From contig CAUYUA010000066.1 of the NCBI GenBank assembly GCA_963575675.1, positions 1-64,000 on the forward strand: DNA of 64,000 bases, given 5' to 3'. The DNA comes from CAUYUA01 sp963575675 (lineage in GTDB: Bacteria > Pseudomonadota > Alphaproteobacteria > Azospirillales > Azospirillaceae). Shown here piece after piece: positions 56,886 to 64,000 of this stretch (position 1 is its first letter; every line of letters starts with the position of its first letter). Both the position numbers and the translations under genes were made by a program. The notes beneath the pieces are model-generated. The model was not told the origin of the DNA, did not search any database, and saw only the letters and a program-made list of their open reading frames with translations.

Positions 56886-58178
56886 ATGACCAAACCGATG
56901 GCCAAGCGTTCGGCGACTCGCGCGCCCTTACCTTCGTCTGCGCCGCCGTCGTCAGCGGCTTCGTCTGCGGCTTTGGCGGCGTTTGATGATGTGACTTCCG
57001 TCGCGGTCGAGGGACGATTGGTCGAACGCCGCGAAGAGCCTGGAGATTCCGGAGACGCAACGATTCGGCCTCAAAGTTTGTCGGAGTTCGTCGGTCAAAA
57101 GGCGCTGCGGGAAAACCTGGCGGTGTTTATTCAAGCGGCGCGCGCGCGTGGAGAGGCTCTGGATCATGTGTTGTTTCACGGGCCGCCTGGGCTCGGAAAA
57201 ACCACATTGGCGCAAATTGTGGCGCATGAGCTGGGGGTGGGATTCCGAGCGACCTCTGGCCCGGTGATTGCGCGCGCGGGAGATTTGGCGGCGTTGTTGA
57301 CCAATTTGCAGCCGCGCGATGTGCTGTTCATCGATGAGATTCACCGTTTGTCTCCGGCGGTCGAGGAGATTCTCTATCCGGCGATGGAGGATTTTCAACT
57401 CGATCTGATCATCGGCGAGGGGCCGGCGGCGCGATCGATTCGCATCGATTTACCGCCCTTCACTTTGGTTGGCGCGACGACGCGGTCGGGTTTGATCACC
57501 AGGCCGTTGCGTGAGCGCTTCGGGATACCTCAGCGTCTGAACTTCTACACGCCGGAAGAATTGGAGTTGATTGTACAACGCGCCGCTCGGGTTCTGAAGG
57601 CGCCGCTGACTCGCGACGGCGCCGCCGAGATTGCGCGTCGGGCGCGGGGCACTCCGCGAATCGCCGGTCGGCTGTTGCGCCGCGTGCGCGATTTCGCCGC
57701 CGTCGCCGAGGCCGCAGAGATCAGCGCCGCCGCCGCCGATGAGGCGCTCACCCGACTCGACGTTGATCGAATCGGTCTTGACGCCATGGACCGACGCTAT
57801 TTGGGGCGGCTTGCTTGCGACTATGGCGGGGGGCCGGTGGGTGTGGAAACTTTGGCCGCCGCTCTTTCGGAACAAAGGGATGTTTTGGAAGAAGTGATCG
57901 AACCGTATCTTTTGCAAGAAGGGTTCTTGCAGCGCACGCCGCGAGGGAGGATGTTGGCGACGCGCGGTTGGAGCTATTTGGGATTGACTCCTCCGCCCTC
58001 ATGGAACGGCGGTGGAGGCGGCGGTTTGAATCGCGAATCTCATCGCTCCGCCGATTCTCGGCAGGGCGATCTGTTCGCGCGCGCGCCTGCGTTGAACGAG
58101 AGCGGGCGCGCGCAGGTTGAGCGGGTTCGGCAGGAAACGGAATGGGACGCCAATGATGATGACGCGATCGGAGAATGA
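56886..58178 (+). CDS. ruvB: Holliday junction branch-migration ATPase RuvB
   Basis: RuvB is the hexameric AAA+ motor that drives branch migration. The core holds Walker A 'FHGPPGLGKTTLAQIV', Walker B 'VLFIDEIHRLSP', sensor 1 'LVGATTRSG' and the arginine-finger region 'PLRERFGIPQRL'. A winged-helix domain ends in 'EPYLLQEGFLQRTPRGR'. At 430 residues it is well above the usual 330-350: an Ala/Ser-rich N-terminal stretch and a C-terminal tail of about 70 residues with a Gly run and 'RQGDLFARAP' are extra. It starts 55 bp after ruvA. Confidence 0.95.
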   Translation: MTKPMAKRSATRAPLPSSAPPSSAASSAALAAFDDVTSVAVEGRLVERREEPGDSGDATIRPQSLSEFVGQKALRENLAVFIQAARARGEALDHVLFHGPPGLGKTTLAQIVAHELGVGFRATSGPVIARAGDLAALLTNLQPRDVLFIDEIHRLSPAVEEILYPAMEDFQLDLIIGEGPAARSIRIDLPPFTLVGATTRSGLITRPLRERFGIPQRLNFYTPEELELIVQRAARVLKAPLTRDGAAEIARRARGTPRIAGRLLRRVRDFAAVAEAAEISAAAADEALTRLDVDRIGLDAMDRRYLGRLACDYGGGPVGVETLAAALSEQRDVLEEVIEPYLLQEGFLQRTPRGRMLATRGWSYLGLTPPPSWNGGGGGGLNRESHRSADSRQGDLFARAPALNESGRAQVERVRQETEWDANDDDAIGE

Positions 58179-58644
58179 TCAAGCCGTGATTGTCGAAACC
58201 GGAATTGGCCATGGGCGAATCGATGACGGCGTTCATGTTTTCCCGGTTCGGGTTTATTATGAAGACACCGATTCCGCCGGAATTGTTTATTACGCCAATT
58301 ATCTGCGTTTCATGGAGCGTGGGCGCACCGAGCTGTTGCGCTCTTTGGGAGGGAATCACATCGCCTTGTCTGAGAGCGAGGGGGTGTTGTTCGCCGTTCG
58401 GCGATGCGAGATCGATTACCTCAGTCCGGCGCGGCTCGACGATGCTTTGGAGGTGCGCACTCGGATGCTTGATATCGGCGGCGCCGCCTTCCAGGTTGAA
58501 CAAACGATATGGCGGGCTCATCAGAAGCTGATTCACGCCGAAGTGCGTTTGGCGTGTCTTAATTTGCAAGGACGACCGGCGCGCATGCCTGCCTCTGTGC
58601 GGGCGGCGTTGAAGCAGTTTGCAAATGTTGCAGCGCATCCGTAA
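58153..58644 (+). CDS. ybgC: Tol-Pal system acyl-CoA thioesterase YbgC
   Basis: This 163-residue hotdog-fold thioesterase hydrolyses acyl-CoA and is co-encoded with the Tol-Pal genes in most proteobacteria. The catalytic Asp is in 'VYYEDTDSAGIVYYANYLRF', followed by 'ERGRTELLRSLG' and 'VRRCEIDYLSPARLDD'. Three ATG codons stand in a row at 58153, 58156 and 58159, any of which could serve; the gene overlaps the end of ruvB by 26 bp, linking the two operons. A large palindrome separates it from tolQ. Confidence 0.92.
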   Translation: MMMTRSENDQAVIVETGIGHGRIDDGVHVFPVRVYYEDTDSAGIVYYANYLRFMERGRTELLRSLGGNHIALSESEGVLFAVRRCEIDYLSPARLDDALEVRTRMLDIGGAAFQVEQTIWRAHQKLIHAEVRLACLNLQGRPARMPASVRAALKQFANVAAHP

Positions 58645-58740
58645 TTTCAACATATTCTCATGTTGAGGTTGCTTTCGGTTATCCCTGGTGGGGTTAGGAC
58701 CAACGAGCTAAGAAAATGATGCTATTGACGCGCAGAGGAA

Positions 58741-58933
58741 ACAACAAATCAAACGGGTCCAGGGACTGCGTTCCTGGTCGCTCGGGATCATAAGGGGGGA
58801 GCGAAAGCCCCCCTTGTTTGCCGTAAGGCAAAATACGATGTTCGCCTTGCGGCGATAAGGGGGGCTTTCGCTCCCCCCTTATGATCCCGAGCGACCAGGA
58901 ACGCAGTCCCTGGACCCGTTTGATTTGTTGTTT
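58741..58933. repeat. Giant double family 1 palindrome upstream of tolQ
   Basis: Two extended family 1 elements face each other. The left arm runs from 'acaacaaatcaaacggg' to the 'ccccctt' near 58815; the right arm from 'aaggggggctttcgctcccc' at about 58858 to 'tttgatttgttgtttttt' near 58933. The arms, about 75 bp each, are complementary almost throughout. The centre (58815-58858) contains 'gccgtaaggca' and 'gccttgcggc'. It ends in T6. It could act as a terminator or as a processing site between ybgC and tolQ. Confidence 0.85.
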
Positions 58934-59082
58934 TTTCGAGGGCGTCAGACCGAACACGCCTGTTTTGAGGATATGTTTGTTTTGAGAACAGAGTTCGCGG
59001 GGGAGCGCGGCGATTCGGTGCAAACACCAAGAGCCGGAATTTCTCGACTGTTCCATCTTTCGACACGGGGACCGAACCAGAA

Positions 59083-59820
59083 ATGAACCAGACGATGATG
59101 GACGCCGCTCAGGTGGGCGGCGCGTTGGCCAAACAGCATGATTTGTCGCCGATTGGGCTGTTTATGGGCGCCCATTGGGTGGTGCAGATTGTTATGTTCC
59201 TGCTGTTGGCGGCGTCGGTGTGCTGTTGGGCGATCATTTTTGAAAAATCGGTGCGGATGCGGCGCATTAACGCTCGCGTTGCCGATTTTGAAGATAGTTT
59301 TTGGTCCGGAGGCTCTTTGGACACTCTGTTCGATCAGGTGAGCAAAGGCGCCGCAGATCCGATGTCGGCGACATTCGCCGCAGGGATGCGCGAATGGCGG
59401 CATGCTTCTGATCGTGGTTTGCCGACGACCGGCAGTATGCGCGCCAACCTGCAACAGCGGGTGGAGCGCGTGATGTCCGTGACCATCGGTCGCGAAATGG
59501 CCAACGCCGAGCGTTATATGACTTTCTTGGCTTCGGTCGGGTCTACGGCGCCGTTTTTGGGATTGTTCGGCACGGTGTGGGGAATTATGCACAGCTTCAC
59601 CGCAATTGCCGCCACCAACAACACCAGTCTGACGGTTGTGGCGCCCGGCATCGCCGAGGCTCTGTTCGCCACGGCTTTAGGTCTTGTGGCGGCGATTCCT
59701 GCGGTGTTGGCGTACAACAAGTTTTCCACGGACATTAACCACCTCGGCGAGCGTCTGGATGCTTTCGCCGGAGAGTTTGCTGCGATTTTGTCGCGGCACC
59801 TCGAAGAACCCAGGAGCTAA
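59083..59820 (+). CDS. tolQ: Tol-Pal proton-channel subunit TolQ
   Basis: With TolR, this inner-membrane protein uses the proton gradient to energise TolA, which helps constrict the outer membrane at division. The 245-residue product has three membrane helices: 'VVQIVMFLLLAASVCCWAII', a second in 'TFLASVGSTAPFLGLFGTVW' and a third in 'ALFATALGLVAAIPAVLAYN'. The conserved Thr/Ser-lined pore residues lie in the last two. The stop is six bases before tolR. Confidence 0.96.
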   Translation: MNQTMMDAAQVGGALAKQHDLSPIGLFMGAHWVVQIVMFLLLAASVCCWAIIFEKSVRMRRINARVADFEDSFWSGGSLDTLFDQVSKGAADPMSATFAAGMREWRHASDRGLPTTGSMRANLQQRVERVMSVTIGREMANAERYMTFLASVGSTAPFLGLFGTVWGIMHSFTAIAATNNTSLTVVAPGIAEALFATALGLVAAIPAVLAYNKFSTDINHLGERLDAFAGEFAAILSRHLEEPRS

Positions 59821-59826
59821 CAGGCC

Positions 59827-60333
59827 ATGGGCGCTCAATTTGCGGGCAAGAAATCTGGCGGTCGCTATCGTCGTTCTGGATATCGCGCGCAGTCCGACAT
59901 CAACGTCACGCCGTTCGTCGACGTGATGTTGGTGCTGCTGGTGGTCTTTATGGTGGCGGCTCCTCTTATGTCGGTCGGAGTGGCGGTTGATTTGCCGAAA
60001 ACTCAGGCGTCGATGTTGCCCACCGAAAAGGATCCTCTGATCGTTTCGGTCAAACCGGACGGCGCTATTTTCGTTATGGAGACGCCGGTTGAATTGACGA
60101 GCCTTGTGCCGATGTTGGCGGCGATCTCCGGCGGCAATCCCGACACACGAATCATGGTGCGAGGCGATCAACGCCTCACCTATGGCCGAGTTATGCAGGT
60201 CATGGGGGCGATGAGCGCCGCCGGATTTAAAAAGGTCGCTCTGGTCGCCGAACTGCCTGCGCCGTCTGCATCCGCGCCGAGTTCTTCGCCTGTGACGTCC
60301 TCGCCGGCCAAACCGGCCCTCAAGTCTCGTTGA
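59827..60333 (+). CDS. tolR: Tol-Pal proton-channel subunit TolR
   Basis: This partner of TolQ has one membrane helix bearing the proton-carrying Asp ('SDINVTPFVDVMLVLLVVFM') and a periplasmic domain that can bind peptidoglycan. At 168 residues it is slightly longer than E. coli TolR (142), with a Ser/Ala/Pro-rich tail. The N-terminal 'GKKSGGRYRRSGYRA' is a basic cytoplasmic lead. Confidence 0.96.
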   Translation: MGAQFAGKKSGGRYRRSGYRAQSDINVTPFVDVMLVLLVVFMVAAPLMSVGVAVDLPKTQASMLPTEKDPLIVSVKPDGAIFVMETPVELTSLVPMLAAISGGNPDTRIMVRGDQRLTYGRVMQVMGAMSAAGFKKVALVAELPAPSASAPSSSPVTSSPAKPALKSR

Positions 60334-60337
60334 CGCC

Positions 60338-61567
60338 ATGCGCAACGGTCTGATCGCCTCGGCGGCGCTGCATATCGCGGTCTTTCTGTTGGCTGTTCTG
60401 GTCATGCCGCCGCCGGAGATGAGGCTGGACCTTTCCAGCGGCGCCATTCCGGTCGATATCGTGGACATCGGCGCTCTTACCAGCGCGCCGCGCTTAGGAC
60501 CGGCGATGCCGGGGCCGATGCATTCGCCGTTGGGGCCTGCGCCATTGCCGCCGGGACCGCCTCCGCCGAAACCGGCGGCTCCATCTCAAGAGCCGGCGAC
60601 TGCGGAAGCGCCGCCATCGCCGCCGACTCCGACGGCGCCGACTCCCGAGCCTCCTCCGCCTTTGCCGAAACCGCCGGAACCGAAACCGCCGGAGCCGCCA
60701 GCGCCGAGAGCGCCGGAACCGAAGCCTCCTGAACCGAAGCCGCCGGAGCCGAAGCCGCCGGAGCCGCCGCCTGAACCTCCGCCTGCGCCGAAACCTCCCG
60801 AGCATAAACCGGCTCCGCCTCCCGAGCCCAAACCCGCAGAACAACCGAAACCACCGCCGGACACTCATGGAACGGAACCGCCGCGCGCGGCTGAAGCGCC
60901 TAATCCTAAACCTCGCGCCAAGCCGCCGGACAAGCCGCCGGACAAGCCTGCGGAAAAACCCGCAGACAAACCGGCGGATAAGCCTGTGGATCGTCGCGTC
61001 GCCGACCATAAACCAGGAGAGAAACCAGGAGAGCATAAGCCGACTCGTCCGTCTCCAGCCGCGTCGGATCCTTTGGCGGGGCTGTTCAACAGCATCGATC
61101 GTCTGAAGCCGTCAACTTCAACGAGTCGCGCGTCGGTGGGCGGATCTGGGGGAACGGGATCGACTTCCGGGGGCGGAACGACGCACGGAGCGACGGGGTC
61201 TCGGGCGCCGGTTGCGGGAACGGGCGGCGGCGGCGGCTCAGCGCCGCATGTGTCGGATCGTTTGTCGGTGTCGGAGGAAGATGCGTTGCGGCAACAAATC
61301 AGCGGCTGCTGGAATGTTGACCCCAGCGCCCGCGAGAAGAATCTTGTTGTAGACATTAAGATCGTCGTGAATCCCAATCGCACGGTTTATAGCGCTGAAA
61401 TTGTTGATAAGTCTCGTTATCAATCCGATCCCGCCTATCGTTCTATGGCCGAAAGCGCGCGACGGGCTCTTCTGAACCCCAGATGCAGCCCGCTGGCGTT
61501 GCCGCCGGATCAATATGATCGTTGGCGAGAAATTGTGTTCACTTTCAATCCCAGGGATATGTTCTGA
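60338..61567 (+). CDS. tolA: Tol-Pal energy transducer TolA with proline-rich spacer
   Basis: TolA spans the periplasm, linking TolQR to TolB and Pal. The 409-residue product has one N-terminal helix ('LIASAALHIAVFLLAVLVM') and a spacer of about 190 residues made of 'PEPKPPEP'-type and 'KPADKPADKP'-type repeats. A Gly/Ser-rich hinge follows, then a C-terminal domain with 'QISGCWNVDPSARE' and 'VVDIKIVVNPNRTV'. Unlike the Ala/Lys helical domain II of E. coli TolA, this spacer should form an extended polyproline rod. It is separated from tolR by 4 bp and from tolB by 2 bp. Confidence 0.93.
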   Translation: MRNGLIASAALHIAVFLLAVLVMPPPEMRLDLSSGAIPVDIVDIGALTSAPRLGPAMPGPMHSPLGPAPLPPGPPPPKPAAPSQEPATAEAPPSPPTPTAPTPEPPPPLPKPPEPKPPEPPAPRAPEPKPPEPKPPEPKPPEPPPEPPPAPKPPEHKPAPPPEPKPAEQPKPPPDTHGTEPPRAAEAPNPKPRAKPPDKPPDKPAEKPADKPADKPVDRRVADHKPGEKPGEHKPTRPSPAASDPLAGLFNSIDRLKPSTSTSRASVGGSGGTGSTSGGGTTHGATGSRAPVAGTGGGGGSAPHVSDRLSVSEEDALRQQISGCWNVDPSAREKNLVVDIKIVVNPNRTVYSAEIVDKSRYQSDPAYRSMAESARRALLNPRCSPLALPPDQYDRWREIVFTFNPRDMF

Positions 61568-61569
61568 TC

Positions 61570-62931
61570 ATGAGGGCTTTTACGCACCGCCTGGGCCGGG
61601 TTCCGGTTGTTGCAGGCATACTCATTTGCTGGATGGTCGTTGGCGCGGCGTTGTTCTGCGTCGGCGTGGCGCGAGCCGAAATTCGGGTCGACATCACGCG
61701 CGGCACGATCGAACCCGTGCCGATTGCGATTCCCAGCTTCGTCGGCGGCGGCGGGCAAGAAGGTCGAGTCGGCGCCGACATCGCCAAAGTCGTGTCGGCT
61801 GATTTGGAGCGTTCCGGCTTGTTTAAGCTGATCGATCCCAAATCCTTCATTCAAGACGCTGCGTCGTTGAATCAAGCGCCGCGCTTTCCGGATTGGCGCG
61901 TTCTGAACGCCCAGGCTTTGGTTGGCGGCATGGTGTCGGGGCAGGGCGACGGTCGTTTGCGGGTGGAGTTCCGTTTGTGGGACGTCATCGCCGAAGCGCA
62001 GCTCACCGGCATGGCCTACACCACCACAGCGGCGGGATGGCGGCGAATCGCTCATATCATCGCCGACGCGATCTATAAGCGGATTACGGGCGAAGATGGG
62101 TACTTCGACACTCAGATCGTCTACATCGCCGAATCCGGCCCGGCGACTCAGCGCGTGAAGCGTTTGGCCATTATGGACCAAGACGGCGAGAACCACCAAT
62201 ATCTGACGGATGGTCGGACCTTGGTGTTGACGCCGCGCTTTTCGCCTTCGGCGCGTGAGATCACCTATCTGTCCTATTTCAACAAAAAGCCGCGCGTGAA
62301 TCTGTTCAACATCGACAACGCGCGTCATGAGGTGTTGGGCGATTTCCCCGGCATGACCTTCGCTCCGCGTTTCTCGCCCGACGGCAACAAAGTGGTTATG
62401 AGTTTGGCCGAAGGAGCCAACAGCAACATTTACACGTTGGATTTGCGCACGCGGCAGCAAAATCGTCTGACCAACAGCAACTCCATCGACACATCGCCCA
62501 GCTACTCGCCCGACGGAAGCCAGATCGTGTTCGAATCCGATCGCGGTGGGTCGCAGCAGCTCTATGTTATGAGCGCAGGCGGCGGCGGCGCGCAGCGCAT
62601 TTCCAACGGTCAAGGTCGTTATGGCGGTCCCGTGTGGTCTCCGCGCGGCGACTTGATCGCTTTCACCAAAATTGTCGGCGGTCACTTCGCCATCGGCGTG
62701 ATCCGGCCCGACGGAACCGGCGAACGGATTCTTGCGGAGTCCTATCATATCGAAGGCCCCACTTGGGCGCCGAACGGTCGGGTTCTGATGTTCTTCCGTG
62801 AGTCGCCTTCCTCCGACGGCCGGAGCCGGAGCGCTCGTTTATATTCGATTAATCTCTTCGGCAATAATGAGCGCAGCGTCGTTACGCCGGTAGACGGCTC
62901 TGATCCGGCATGGTCGCCTTTGATTCCCTAG
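61570..62931 (+). CDS. tolB: Tol-Pal periplasmic beta-propeller protein TolB
   Basis: TolB docks on Pal and on TolA in the periplasm. The 453-residue product has a signal peptide ending in 'FCVGVARAEIRVDIT', the N-terminal domain ('IDPKSFIQDAASLNQAPRF'), and a six-bladed propeller with WD40-like 'PRFSPDGNKVVMSL' and 'PSYSPDGSQIVFESDRGG' repeats. ATG 61570 was taken because it gives a proper signal peptide and lies just after the tolA stop; the frame opens further up inside tolA. Confidence 0.96.
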   Translation: MRAFTHRLGRVPVVAGILICWMVVGAALFCVGVARAEIRVDITRGTIEPVPIAIPSFVGGGGQEGRVGADIAKVVSADLERSGLFKLIDPKSFIQDAASLNQAPRFPDWRVLNAQALVGGMVSGQGDGRLRVEFRLWDVIAEAQLTGMAYTTTAAGWRRIAHIIADAIYKRITGEDGYFDTQIVYIAESGPATQRVKRLAIMDQDGENHQYLTDGRTLVLTPRFSPSAREITYLSYFNKKPRVNLFNIDNARHEVLGDFPGMTFAPRFSPDGNKVVMSLAEGANSNIYTLDLRTRQQNRLTNSNSIDTSPSYSPDGSQIVFESDRGGSQQLYVMSAGGGGAQRISNGQGRYGGPVWSPRGDLIAFTKIVGGHFAIGVIRPDGTGERILAESYHIEGPTWAPNGRVLMFFRESPSSDGRSRSARLYSINLFGNNERSVVTPVDGSDPAWSPLIP

Positions 62932-63097
62932 ATCCCTTGATTCTCCGGTCTTCGTCCTTTACTTTGCGTTCGGGATCATGAGGTCGGAACGCGCGCCATT
63001 CGTCGGGGTCTGGCGATACGGCGGAAAAGTCGCCCGGCAGCCGATTCCGGCCAATATGTTCACGTTTTGCAACACGCCTCAATGGGGGGTCTGAAGA

Positions 63098-63574
63098 ATG
63101 TATTTGAAACTTTTGAGCATGCTTTTCGCCGTTGTTTTGGTTTCCGCTTGCGCGGATGATCCGACCAGCTCCAACAAAAACACGGGCGGCGGCGGCGGTC
63201 TCACCAGCTCCATTCGTCCGGGATCGCAAGAGGACCTCGCCGCCAATGTCGGCGATCGCGTGTTCTTCGAGTTCGATCGCTCGGATCTATCGGCGGAGGC
63301 TCGCGCCACTCTTGATCGTCAGGCCGCTTGGTTGAAGAACTACGGCTCCGTCTCCTTCACCGTTGAAGGTCATTGCGACGAGCGCGGCACGCGCGAGTAC
63401 AACATCGGCCTCGGCAACCGTCGCGCCGCCGCTGTTCGAAACTACTTGGTTGCGCGTGGCGTCAGTGGGAACCGTTTGAAGACCATCAGCTACGGCAAAG
63501 AGCGTCCGGCTGTTCTTGGTTCGGGTGAATCCGCCTGGGCCCAAAATCGTCGTGGCGTTTCCGTCGTCGACTGA
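63098..63574 (+). CDS. pal: Peptidoglycan-associated lipoprotein Pal
   Basis: Pal anchors the outer membrane to peptidoglycan. The 158-residue product has a lipoprotein signal with lipobox 'LVSAC' (Cys18), a Gly/Ser-rich linker and an OmpA-like domain with 'VFFEFDRSDLS', 'VEGHCDERGTREYNIGLG' (diaminopimelate-binding Asp and Arg) and 'RRAAAVRNYLVARG'. It lies 166 bp after tolB; no strong signal was seen in that gap. The cpoB (ybgF) gene that usually follows is not present before the window ends. Confidence 0.96.
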   Translation: MYLKLLSMLFAVVLVSACADDPTSSNKNTGGGGGLTSSIRPGSQEDLAANVGDRVFFEFDRSDLSAEARATLDRQAAWLKNYGSVSFTVEGHCDERGTREYNIGLGNRRAAAVRNYLVARGVSGNRLKTISYGKERPAVLGSGESAWAQNRRGVSVVD

Positions 63575-63722
63575 TTTCGACGAGGGCCATTCGACTATTC
63601 GGAACGGCGCCGCGTCGGTAAACCGGGTTTCGGTTTCATCGGCGTGGCGTTTTTCTTTTGTCTGTCTATACTGTTTGCGGTTTTCTTTTTTCTCTTTCAT
63701 TCTTAAAAGCCCGTTTGATGTT

Positions 63723-63823
63723 TAAGAACCTGTCCGGAAAGAATATCAATGTTTCCAACGCCCCCGGCGGTCATCCATCGGATGTCGCTGAAAACATTGA
63801 TGTTCTTTCCGGACAGGTTCTAA
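63723..63823. mobile_element. Family 3 MITE-like element, about 101 bp
   Basis: Terminal inverted repeats of 29 bp (63723-63751 and 63795-63823) begin 'taagaacctgtccggaaag' and pair at 27 positions. The interior shares 'cggtcatccatcggat' with the 166-bp element at 49119. No gene is inside. It lies 148 bp after pal. Confidence 0.75.
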
Positions 63824-63825
63824 GA

Positions 63826-63990
63826 CGGTGCCGGGGATTGTGTTCCTGGCTGCGGGGGCGTAAGGGAGGCGAATGTTCCTCTTATCGCTGTAAGGCGCAC
63901 GCCTTGCAACTTGCGCGAGTTTCGTTTTTCGGCATAAAGAGGCGCCTTTGGTTCCGGCGAATGGGAGCTTGGTTTCTGGGCCCATCCAAT
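63826..63990. repeat. Family 1 palindrome, decayed, directly after the MITE-like element
   Basis: 'gtgccggggattgtgttcctggctgcgggggcgtaagggagg' follows the order of the family 1 extended arm. 'gctgtaaggcgcacgccttgc' recalls the centre of the copy at 58815-58858, and 'cataaagaggcgcctttgg' is a worn right arm. It runs to near the window end; no gene is seen in 63575-64000. Confidence 0.55.
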
Positions 63991-64000
63991 TTCTATTCAG

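Noticed and set aside
60494..61036. Arg- and Gly-rich frames on the minus strand over tolA
   Set aside because: They mirror the Pro-rich tolA repeats and have no starts or family likeness.

Overview
The window looks like chromosome from an alphaproteobacterium, probably of Rhodospirillales type. Supporting signs are the order yebC-ruvC-ruvA-ruvB-ybgC-tolQ-tolR-tolA-tolB-pal, a folate-dependent TrmFO, a lone precorrin-2 methyltransferase gene, an MloK1-like K+ channel and many PAS-rich hybrid kinases. No rRNA or tRNA gene was seen, so the assignment stays at class level.

Layout. (1) 1-10027: the 3' part of a giant tandem-repeat RTX protein, then its type I secretion ABC transporter and membrane fusion protein, which overlap by ATGA. 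(2) 10228-22964: minus-strand cobI and a cluster of sensory proteins. One large hybrid histidine kinase gene (11115-19140) is split by two near-identical IS256-family elements in opposite orientation. Each IS has its own 8-bp target duplication, and removing both restores one in-frame gene of 1757 codons. A PAS membrane sensor without a transmitter and a REC-PAS-kinase-REC hybrid follow. (3) 23367-28967: two small unknown proteins, trpS, an Rpn-family nuclease, cheB, cheR and a ParA-like ATPase. (4) 29578-36951: a 2457-residue transglutaminase-like/DUF4011/SF1 helicase/Vsr-like nuclease/DUF3320 protein, a candidate defence gene. A second Rpn paralogue lies downstream. (5) 38823-54317: mostly housekeeping genes (rpsT, cyclic-nucleotide-gated channel, PilZ protein, trmFO, inositol monophosphatase, efp, GH17-GT2 glucan synthase, kinase-like protein, ilvE, a deacetylase-like protein, bioA). 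(6) 54743-63574: yebC, the Holliday-junction genes ruvCAB, and the ybgC-tol-pal envelope operon.

The intergenic spaces hold at least three families of dispersed non-coding repeats. Family 1 is an extragenic palindrome built on a 'gggtccaggga..tccctgg' core, sometimes extended by a second G/C-rich hairpin. Short copies sit where terminators are expected, and a double copy forms a palindrome of about 190 bp before tolQ. Family 2 is an element of about 120 bp found once on each strand. Family 3 consists of MITE-like elements with 29-bp terminal inverted repeats. These repeats, the IS-split kinase and the giant helicase-nuclease are the parts most worth following up.
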